Shown here in pieces: positions 23,855 to 30,719 of a stretch of 46,135 nucleotides of DNA. The notes under the pieces were generated by a model, which ran no database searches, was not told where the DNA came from, and saw only the letters and a program-made list of their open reading frames with translations. Each line of letters opens with the position of its first letter. The stretch's first letter is position 1. A program made the translations under genes and the position numbers. Origin of the DNA: Clostridia bacterium (GTDB taxonomy: Bacteria > Bacillota > Clostridia > Christensenellales > Aristaeellaceae); contig JAFUOR010000006.1 of NCBI GenBank assembly GCA_017481825.1, positions 1-46,135 on the forward strand, written 5' to 3'.

Positions 23855-23921
23855 GCTCATCCCTCCTTCAAAAATCATGACACAACAGATAATTATAGCA
23901 CATATTGATCTTCCTGCAAAG

Positions 23922-23957
23922 AAAAATCGCACGGCCGCCCGCAAAGGCAGCCGTGCG
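23922..23957 (-). terminator. Intrinsic terminator
   Basis: Stem CGCACGGC/GCCGTGCG with an inner GCC/GGC pair. On the minus strand ATTTTTCTTT follows. It ends the 113-residue gene just upstream of mnmG. Confidence 0.8.
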
Positions 23958-23963
23958 AAAGCT

Positions 23964-24305
23964 TCAAACTGTGTATCCGCTATGGATATCAAAGGGCATG
24001 ATGAGCAGCTTCATGATCTCCTTACCATAGCGGGCAAAGAGCCATGCGGTGGCCTGACCGCAGCTTTCAATGCTGTCAAACTCCAGGAAGCCATAATACT
24101 TCACACACTTGACGACCTTGGTCAGCATCCGCGGCGCCTCGCCCGCGTTCACATCATCAAAGATGTAGAAGCGCTTCATATACCGCGCCGAAATGCATCC
24201 GGGGAGCTTCTCCTGCGCCGCGCGGATATCTGCCATCAGCATCTCGAAAGCCTCCAGCTGGTCAGGTTTGACCTGAAACAGCAGCGTCTGTGCAAATGTG
24301 CTCAT
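23964..24305 (-). CDS. Hypothetical 113-residue protein, ABM-like fold possible
   Basis: A small soluble protein starting MSTFAQTLLFQVKPDQLEAF, with LMADIRAAQEKLPGCISARY and YYGFLEFDSIESCGQATAWL. The beta-alpha-beta pattern, with FQVKPDQLEAFE and the Leu-Pro-Gly-Cys turn, resembles dimeric alpha-beta barrel (antibiotic biosynthesis monooxygenase-like) proteins, but I cannot confirm it. It begins 12 bases after the second Ig-repeat gene stop on the same strand; its own terminator follows. Confidence 0.55.
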   Translation of the reverse strand: MSTFAQTLLFQVKPDQLEAFEMLMADIRAAQEKLPGCISARYMKRFYIFDDVNAGEAPRMLTKVVKCVKYYGFLEFDSIESCGQATAWLFARYGKEIMKLLIMPFDIHSGYTV

Positions 24306-24317
24306 ACATCCACCTCA

Positions 24318-26363
24318 TCAATATCCGTAGGCGTCGATCACCTTGACCTGCCAGGTGAATTCCTCCTGATTTTCCTCGCGGATGGAACGGCTGTAACCGT
24401 CTGCCGTGCGGTAGCCGGTGATGCGCATGACCACCTTGCCGATGCCATAGGGGCGGCTGAATTCACTGCCGAAGGAGAACTGGCCGTGCCTGGTCGCCTC
24501 GCCGGGCCCCAGCGTATAGTAGTAGCTGCCCTCGAAGGTGTTGGTGTGATTCTCGTCGTTGCAATCCAGCGGATTGCCCCAGGCATCGTAGACGTCGATC
24601 TCATAGTAGAAGCGGTCGATGGTCAGGTTGCTCTGGTTGTACACCACGATGCGGATATAATCGCTCTCCGCATAGAGGTTGGTGATCTTCAGCGCCTCGT
24701 CATAGTTGCCGACGGTCACCTTGAAGGTCGCCACATAGCCGCCGTCCTGGGTCACGCCGATAATGTTGGTTTCGCCCCATGCCTTGCCGGTCACGGTGGC
24801 CTTGTTCCTGCTGCCAGAGACAGTCGCGATGCGCTCATCCTCGCTGTACCAGGTCATGGCGGTGTTGGTGGCGCCGCTGGGCAGGAGCTCAGCCGTGTTG
24901 GTCACCTGACGGTCAACGCCCACGCTCACCTCGTCGTACTTCATCTCCACGCCTTCCACGGGCTGGGTGACGGTGACTTTGATGGTAGCCTTCTTGCCGG
25001 AGCCGTCGTTCGCCGTGGCATACACATACGCCTCGCCGCGCATGAGGCCGGTGACGCAGCCATCCTGGCTGACCAACAGCACATTTTCCTTGTTGGTGGA
25101 CAACGTTACGGAGGTATCCGTCGCCGTATCCGGCGTGACCTCCCAGCCCAGGTAGATGCTGCTGCCCACGCTGACCGTGGCGGACTTGTCGGTGAAGGCC
25201 ACCTTCGTCACAGGCTGATACACGCTGACGACGGCCTCGGCGCAGAGCTCAGGGAAATCCTCGCTCGCGCAGGTAATGATGGCCGTGCCGGGAGCCACTG
25301 CCGTCACGCGACCGCTGCTGTTGACCTTCGCCACGGAAGCGTCCGAGGACGTCCAGGTGACGGACTTGTTATTGGTGGTGCTGGGCAGCACGGTTGCCTT
25401 CAGGGTCTTGTAATTGCCAGCTTTCAGGGTGAAATCGTATTCATTCAGCTCGATGGATTCCGGCTGCTGCTTCACCGTCACGGTGAAGGTGCCATACTGG
25501 CCGGAGCCATCCGCCGCCTTGGCCGTGATGGTCGCGGTACCCTTGCTCACGCCAGTCACCACGCCATATTCATCTACGATGGCGTTCTTCTCGTTGCTGG
25601 AGGACCACACGACGTTCTGAATCGTGGCGTTATCGGGGGTGATGTTCGCCGTGAGCATGATATCCTCACCCACAAACATCGACTTTTCCTCGCCCGTCAC
25701 GCGCACCTTGGTCACCGGCTGCACCACCAGAACGTGGTATTGCACGCTGACCTCGGGGTTCTGGATGCTCTGCACCGTCACGATGCACTCGCCCACATCC
25801 TTGCCGGTCAGGGACGTACCGCTGGCCTTGACGATATCCGCATCCGAGGAGATCAGCTGCCACTTGCGGTTCGTCGCATCCTTGGGGCTCAGGGTTGCGC
25901 TGATGGTCGTGCTCTTGCCCTTGCGCAGCACCAGCACCGGCAGATCCGTAACCTCACTGAGCACCTCTGCTACCAGAGGATCATCCGCGCTGTACAGCGC
26001 CAGTTTGCTCTCGCTGACCTCAATGCCCGTCACAGCGCGCGCAACGGTCACGGTGAGCTTCGTCGTCCAGGTACGCTTGGCGCCCTTGAGCGTCGCTGTG
26101 ATTGTCGTCGTACCCTTGCTGAGGCCATATACCACGCCGTATTCATCTACCGTGGCAATCTTCTTGTTGGACGACGTGAAGGACAGCTCGCCATCATCAG
26201 CGCAGTCGCCCTCCCGCACAAGGATCAGCTGGGCACTCTCGCCCTCCATCACCGTGTTGACGGCCTTGTCAAAGTGGAACTTATTCTCCGCCAGCGCCGT
26301 GCCGGTCAGGCCGGCCGCCAGAAGCATGGCGATCATAAGCATCGTCAGCAGTCTCTTCATCAT
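24318..26363 (-). CDS. Secreted Ig-like (Big_2) repeat protein with C-terminal beta domain
   Basis: A 681-residue exported protein: signal peptide (MLMIAMLLAAGLTGTALA), then about six or seven Big_2 Ig-like domains (phrases ATVDEYGVVYGLSKG, IVDEYGVVTGVSKGTATITA, VTWTSSDASVAKVNSSGRV) and a C-terminal beta-rich domain from about residue 570 (LKITNLYAESDYIRIVVYNQ and ITGYRTADGYSRSIREENQ) that looks like a small ligand-binding or FxLYD/DUF5780-like domain. No anchor motif. It is a relative of the 14306-16849 protein but with more varied repeats. Own promoter and GGAGG. It may be cotranscribed with the 113-residue gene. Confidence 0.88.
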   Translation of the reverse strand: MMKRLLTMLMIAMLLAAGLTGTALAENKFHFDKAVNTVMEGESAQLILVREGDCADDGELSFTSSNKKIATVDEYGVVYGLSKGTTTITATLKGAKRTWTTKLTVTVARAVTGIEVSESKLALYSADDPLVAEVLSEVTDLPVLVLRKGKSTTISATLSPKDATNRKWQLISSDADIVKASGTSLTGKDVGECIVTVQSIQNPEVSVQYHVLVVQPVTKVRVTGEEKSMFVGEDIMLTANITPDNATIQNVVWSSSNEKNAIVDEYGVVTGVSKGTATITAKAADGSGQYGTFTVTVKQQPESIELNEYDFTLKAGNYKTLKATVLPSTTNNKSVTWTSSDASVAKVNSSGRVTAVAPGTAIITCASEDFPELCAEAVVSVYQPVTKVAFTDKSATVSVGSSIYLGWEVTPDTATDTSVTLSTNKENVLLVSQDGCVTGLMRGEAYVYATANDGSGKKATIKVTVTQPVEGVEMKYDEVSVGVDRQVTNTAELLPSGATNTAMTWYSEDERIATVSGSRNKATVTGKAWGETNIIGVTQDGGYVATFKVTVGNYDEALKITNLYAESDYIRIVVYNQSNLTIDRFYYEIDVYDAWGNPLDCNDENHTNTFEGSYYYTLGPGEATRHGQFSFGSEFSRPYGIGKVVMRITGYRTADGYSRSIREENQEEFTWQVKVIDAYGY

Positions 26364-26451
26364 TCATTCCTCCATACCGATGGGGGTGTTTCCAATGATA
26401 AAACGATCCAGGGATGGATTTTCTTCCCTGAAATCATTCGCTTACATATTA

Positions 26452-26479
26452 AGTATACAAAAAAATATCTGAAATGCAA
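26452..26479 (-). promoter_or_regulatory. Promoter of the second Ig-repeat protein
   Basis: Minus strand: TTGCAT, 16 bases, TATACT, about 88 bases before the start. Confidence 0.6.
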
Positions 26480-26530
26480 CTGGTTTTGTGTTTTTCCTGT
26501 GGCGGCCAGTGGATGCGAGGCCAGTATCTC

Positions 26531-26751
26531 TGTCCCTGGCCCCTGCTTAGGGATCGTTTACTCAACATCGTCCTTCTCTTTCGCCTGCGTCGAACTCCCC
26601 GCTGGAGAGCCGCTCCGAGCGATGCCCCCGCGAACCCCTTTTCACGATTCGATCGAAGGCCTTCGGTTGGAGTTGCGCGTGTGTGTTGATTGAGGGAACG
26701 AAATTCTCGTGTACTTTGTTAGCCACGCTTTGGTTCGAGTCCCCTGCGGTC
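26531..26751 (+). repeat. Dispersed repeat, copy B (full)
   Basis: A full copy in the plus orientation: TAGGGATCGTTTACTCAACAT, CCTTCTCTTTCGCCTGCGTC, CGATGCCCCCGCGAACCCCT, GGGAACGAAAT, CACGCTTTGG, CCCCTGCGG. It lies between the PIG-L gene and the Ig-repeat gene, with no gene in 26480-26846. Confidence 0.75.
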
Positions 26752-26846
26752 GTTTCGCGTCGCCCGCGGCCTGCGCGTCCGCAGATGCGGTTTGTTGGCC
26801 TATCCTCCTTCTTCATGGTTTGTATTGGCAATGATATTTCGGCATT

Positions 26847-26877
26847 CAAAAACCCGGCAGCGCAACACTGCCGGGTT
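26847..26877 (-). terminator. Intrinsic terminator of the PIG-L/NAGPA gene
   Basis: Ten-bp perfect stem AACCCGGCAG/CTGCCGGGTT; on the minus strand TTTTTGAATG follows, nine bases after the stop codon. Confidence 0.85.
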
Positions 26878-26885
26878 CATGACTT

Positions 26886-29024
26886 TTACTGCACCTCGTA
26901 AATACCGACCTGATCGGAATAGCCCACACCCATGACCTCGCAGGTTTTGCGGGAATTCGTCTTGCCGCCGTCATAGGCGCCGATCTGGTTGATCTGCTTG
27001 CCCATGAAGATCATGACCGCCGTCTGACCGCCGTCGAGGTTGAAGGCGTTTTCGCAGCCCTTGGCGCGCATGAGCTTGGCGAGGTAGGACACCGTCACGC
27101 CCTCGGAGCGCTTGAGGCGGCCCTCCGCCATAATGGCCACGTAATGACCGGGCTCCACCATGCCGATGGCGCAGCGGGGATTCTTGCTCTCGCTGCTGTC
27201 GTAGGCCATGGCAGACAGCTTGCCGTCCTTCATCAGGTACGGTCCGAAGGAGTACACCGCATACGCGCCCTGATCCACCAGCTCCTGGGCGGTGATCTCA
27301 TAGCTGCGGTAAACATTCATGCTGCCATCCTTGAAGAAGGCCAGCATATCCAGATTCGGGAACAGGCCGCTGACATTGGCCTTCTGCTCGGTATAGGGCT
27401 CATCGTAGAGAATTTCGCCATCGCGCACGACCACGCCTGTCACACGACCGGAAGCGTCCACGTCCACGCGGTAGGTGAAGTAGTCAGTGTTCATCGCGAA
27501 CACCACGCCATTCTTGATGGCGGTCTCCGCCGCGTCAACGCGCACCTTGGTTCTCTTTTCCTCGTCGTTCCAGATGGTCTTGAGCATCTCGCCGGCTTCC
27601 ACGTCGGTGTAGATGTCCGCCTCGAACCAGGTCAGGGGCTGAGTCGCGTCGTACTTGCGCTCGATGATGATCTTGCTCGTCTCATCGATGAATATCCACA
27701 GGCCCTCCTCCTCAGAGGAGTAGATGAACTCGCCCGCATCCATGAAGCCACGCTCATTAAGAGCGGGCAGCAGGTGCGCATAGCGGGTAGTATCGGCAAC
27801 GACCTCCTGCTTTTCCACAGGAGCGGTCTCCGTCAGCTCAATATTCTCCAGGAAGTCGTTCTTCTGCACATCCTCGCCCACAGTGCTGTACACCAGGCCG
27901 AAGATGCGGTTGTCGTACTCCACACCGGTCTCCATGACGGAGAAGCCGGAGGAGGCCTGCGTCTTGTGGTAGATGCGGTAGGCCTCGTCCGCCAGTTCCA
28001 GGCCGGTGTAGCCGTTCATGCTGGCGAGGGGGACGCTCCAGTCGAAGGTGATCTGGTTTTCCGGCCACAGGTGGCGGTAGAACTTTTTGACCGCCCAGGT
28101 ACCGTAGGCGACGGTCAGATCGGTGTACTGATCCTCGTCTGCGGCGATCTCAATGGCATTGAAAGCCGCCTCGGAGACCATCTTGTGCTGGGTGTGGCCA
28201 TACTCACCGTCTACGTCCTGCGTGACAACAACCTCGGGCTTGTACTGCCGGTACAGCCCCACAACCCATTCGTTGACCGCACTCTTGCCGCCGGCGTTCT
28301 TGTAGGCGGCGGTGACATTCTTGGCCTTGCTGTCGCGGAAATCGCCAATGACGGGATAATTCCTGACGCCCATGTGCCACAGGCCATTGAGGAGCTCAGA
28401 GGAGCGGGTGGTATTGGAGCGGGTGAAATACGCCACGACCACCTTGCGCTGCATCTCCGCCGCATAGGTGGGGATCGCGCCGCCGAAGAAGATCAGCTCA
28501 TCGTCCGGATGGGTGGAGATAAACAGGATATCGGCCTTCTCGTGCGTGGGTTCCCAGACCTGCACCCAGTCGGGCAGCTCGCCCTCGGAAAGCGCAAAGA
28601 TCTCGTTCACACGCAGGGTGTACTTCTTATCAGAGGACACGATAACGCGGGCATACTGGCTGGGTTCAGGCAGCTCCACATAGCTGTGCAGGAAGCGGGT
28701 GTCGCCCTCCACGGCCTTGAACCAGTCCTCGCCGTCGTCAGAAATCTGCACCTCCCAGGAGGTGGGCATGTTGCCAAAGCAGATGTACAGGCCTGCAATC
28801 GGCTTGTCCTCCGGCGCGGTCAGGGCAATGTAGGGATTCTTGACAGACTTGCTCTCCCAGTAGGAGGTGTACTTCTTGTCCGTCATCTGAGTGTATTTGC
28901 GTCCGGTGTAGGCCACCTTGAACTTGCACTCATCGGTGATATCCACGGCTTCTGCTGCCAGCGCGGTGCAGCTTGCACCAATCATCAGCAGGGTCACCAG
29001 CATACCGAGCAGCCATTTTTTCAT
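26886..29024 (-). CDS. Secreted PIG-L deacetylase / phosphodiester glycosidase (NAGPA) fusion
   Basis: A 712-residue exported protein. Signal peptide (residues 1-24) and a discoidin-like beta domain (about 30-150: SYWESKSVKNPYIALTAPED, WEVQISDDGEDWFKAVEG). Then a PIG-L/LmbE zinc deacetylase (about 165-330) with THPDDELIFFGG and GEYGHTQHKMVSEAAF supplying the metal ligands. The C-terminal third is a NAGPA/phosphodiester-glycosidase domain (about 520-712) with VVFAMNTDYFTY and the signature NAFNLDGGQTAVMIFMGKQI. PIG-L enzymes deacetylate GlcNAc groups; NAGPA-type enzymes cleave GlcNAc-phosphodiesters. The fusion suggests action on a cell-wall or host glycan with GlcNAc-phosphate, which is inference. 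Own promoter; GAAAGG before the ATG at 29024. Confidence 0.87.
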   Translation of the reverse strand: MKKWLLGMLVTLLMIGASCTALAAEAVDITDECKFKVAYTGRKYTQMTDKKYTSYWESKSVKNPYIALTAPEDKPIAGLYICFGNMPTSWEVQISDDGEDWFKAVEGDTRFLHSYVELPEPSQYARVIVSSDKKYTLRVNEIFALSEGELPDWVQVWEPTHEKADILFISTHPDDELIFFGGAIPTYAAEMQRKVVVAYFTRSNTTRSSELLNGLWHMGVRNYPVIGDFRDSKAKNVTAAYKNAGGKSAVNEWVVGLYRQYKPEVVVTQDVDGEYGHTQHKMVSEAAFNAIEIAADEDQYTDLTVAYGTWAVKKFYRHLWPENQITFDWSVPLASMNGYTGLELADEAYRIYHKTQASSGFSVMETGVEYDNRIFGLVYSTVGEDVQKNDFLENIELTETAPVEKQEVVADTTRYAHLLPALNERGFMDAGEFIYSSEEEGLWIFIDETSKIIIERKYDATQPLTWFEADIYTDVEAGEMLKTIWNDEEKRTKVRVDAAETAIKNGVVFAMNTDYFTYRVDVDASGRVTGVVVRDGEILYDEPYTEQKANVSGLFPNLDMLAFFKDGSMNVYRSYEITAQELVDQGAYAVYSFGPYLMKDGKLSAMAYDSSESKNPRCAIGMVEPGHYVAIMAEGRLKRSEGVTVSYLAKLMRAKGCENAFNLDGGQTAVMIFMGKQINQIGAYDGGKTNSRKTCEVMGVGYSDQVGIYEVQ

Positions 29025-29078
29025 ATGTTCAGCATCTGCCTTTCTGAATCGTCCGTTTATGATGGCATTAACATATGA

Positions 29079-29107
29079 AGGATAGCATATCAGTAAAGGA
29101 ATGTCAA
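29079..29107 (-). promoter_or_regulatory. Promoter of the PIG-L/NAGPA gene
   Basis: Minus strand: TTGACA, 17 bases, TATCCT, about 48 bases before the start codon. The in-frame ATG at 29132 lies upstream of this promoter and is not used. Confidence 0.75.
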
Positions 29108-29196
29108 TGAACGCAACACCCCCTCCCCGCATTTTTACAGGTTCTTCACACGCAGCAACCCCTCACTCCATCAATCATAGAACATTCACTATCCCG

Positions 29197-29422
29197 CCGA
29201 CCTCCGCAGGGGAGCCGAGCCAAAGCGTGCACAACAAGGCACCACAAGATTTCGTCCCCTCAGCACCCACGCGCACGCACCCCCACCAAGGCGATTAACT
29301 CCATCGCGAAAATGGGTTCGCGGGGGTATCGTTCGGAGCAGCTCCCCAGTGGGGAATTCGCCGCAGGCGAAAGCGAAGGACAATGTTGAGTAAACGATCC
29401 CTATGCAGGGTGCAGGGACAGC
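29197..29422 (-). repeat. Dispersed repeat, copy C (full, inverted)
   Basis: On the minus strand it reads TAGGGATCGTTTACTCAACAT, CCTTCGCTTTCGCCTGCGGC, CGATACCCCCGCGAACCCA, GGGACGAAAT, CACGCTTTGGCTCGG, CCCCTGCGGAGG. It is close to copy B along its whole length. It lies in the space between the PIG-L gene and the DUF3298-like gene; no gene was found in 29108-29497. Confidence 0.75.
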
Positions 29423-29497
29423 GCCCCTGCCAGGGTCCATGTGCAAAGCCTCTGGCATCGCCCGCAGGAGATTCCCCTGCCCCTGGGGATTGAAAAC

Positions 29498-29526
29498 TTG
29501 CTTTCATTCGTTAAATGTAGTAAAAT
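29498..29526 (+). promoter_or_regulatory. Promoter of the DUF3298-like gene
   Basis: TTGCTT, 17 bases, TAAAAT, with a TATAAT just after. A CGGAGG site and ATG at 29548 follow. The ATG-like codons upstream of 29548 lie in the promoter. Confidence 0.6.
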
Positions 29527-29547
29527 ATAATGTCCCGGAGGTATTGT

Positions 29548-30696
29548 ATGATGAAGCACAGACTGACAAGCCTGTTCTTGGCGCTGGCGATGTTCCTTTT
29601 GCCCCTGAGCGCCGCATCCGCCCAGGAGGTTCCTTCCGGGCCCGTCGTTAATGACGTGGGCCTTGACCTGATGGACAACAGCGTCCATTATCCCCAGCTG
29701 ACCGGATTGGCGGACGAGACCATCCAGACGGCCGTCAACACCGCCATCATGGAGAGCGGACAGATCGAAGCGCGCCTGAACCGCATGGCGATGCTTCTGT
29801 CCTCCCCGGTGAAGCTGAATATCTCCTACACGTATACCCTGATGGGCAATATTTTCTCCTGCGCCATCCTGGCCGACGGCGCGGTGGAAAACAATCGTGC
29901 CACGCAGGTTTGGTCTTCGGTGAATTATGACCTGCAGACCGGTGAAGCCCTCCCCCTGGCGAGCCTGTTCGCCGACGGCGACGCCGCCGTGGCCTTCATC
30001 GAGACCTATCTGAACGATGAGGTCGCGCCGGAGCTGTCCGCCCATCTGGCCTCCGGTCAGCTGACGCCCATCCCGGACACCTTTTCCTTTTCGCCCACAG
30101 GGCTGACGCTCTATTATGATATTGATGATTTCCGCACCCTGTCGGACAAGGCGGGCACGGTGACCATCCTGTGGGGCGAGTTCCCCCGCGAGATGCTGGC
30201 GGAGAAGGGGATCGCCGCGCACCTGACCTTTGCAGAGGATGCGAAAAACACCCTCACCGCGGCGCTGGCCGGCGGCTCCTTTGAGGGGATTCCCGCCGTG
30301 ATCGGGCAGAACGTGGCTGAGCTGGTTGACCGCCACGCCCTGCTCACTGACCCCGACCTGTATGAGAACAGCCGCATGATCGCCCTGGAGGACGGCGCCT
30401 TCCGCAAGGTGTGGATTCTCACCGACGCGCTGAGGGAGGAATTCGACCAGAGCGTCGTGCAGGGCATCCGCGCCGACAGGCTGAATCTCCACGGCCTTTG
30501 CACCGGCGTGACGACCCTCGACCAGTGGCGCGAAGCCCTGGGCGAGCCGGATGCGACCATCATCGTGGACGAAAGTCAGGCCGACAGCTGGCGCATCGTA
30601 CCCGGCACAAGCGACTACTACACCCTTGGCTCCTACCGCCTGCGCCTGCATGCCGATACGGACGGCATCTTGCGCAGCGTATTCCTGACACAGTAA
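29548..30696 (+). CDS. Exported DUF3298/RsiV-like protein
   Basis: A 382-residue protein with a signal peptide (LTSLFLALAMFLLPLSAASA). The first half resembles the DUF3298/DUF4163 (RsiV, PdaC-like) fold, with YPQLTGLADETIQTAVNTAI, VNYDLQTGEALPLASLF and LTLYYDIDDF. In RsiV this fold binds lysozyme; in PdaC it precedes a deacetylase. No membrane anchor or enzyme domain is seen. The last third (about residues 285-382) is unassigned, with WREALGEPDATIIVDESQAD and YYTLGSYRLRLHADTDG. It starts 23 bases before spoIIIE and may be co-transcribed with it. Confidence 0.72.
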   Translation: MMKHRLTSLFLALAMFLLPLSAASAQEVPSGPVVNDVGLDLMDNSVHYPQLTGLADETIQTAVNTAIMESGQIEARLNRMAMLLSSPVKLNISYTYTLMGNIFSCAILADGAVENNRATQVWSSVNYDLQTGEALPLASLFADGDAAVAFIETYLNDEVAPELSAHLASGQLTPIPDTFSFSPTGLTLYYDIDDFRTLSDKAGTVTILWGEFPREMLAEKGIAAHLTFAEDAKNTLTAALAGGSFEGIPAVIGQNVAELVDRHALLTDPDLYENSRMIALEDGAFRKVWILTDALREEFDQSVVQGIRADRLNLHGLCTGVTTLDQWREALGEPDATIIVDESQADSWRIVPGTSDYYTLGSYRLRLHADTDGILRSVFLTQ

Positions 30697-30719
30697 ATGC
30701 TTAAGCAACGGAGGACAGC

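Noticed and set aside
23607-26693. 1028-codon open frame on the plus strand
   Set aside because: It runs antisense through mnmG, a small gene and an Ig-repeat gene and has no family signature; the minus-strand genes are clear.
26731-26751. GGTTCGAGTCC, like a tRNA T-arm
   Set aside because: No acceptor, D or anticodon arms around it, and the other copies of the same repeat differ at these bases.
27144-29078. 644-codon plus-strand frame opposite the PIG-L/NAGPA gene
   Set aside because: Low-complexity His/Val/Gly product and no start signal; the minus strand carries intact enzyme motifs.
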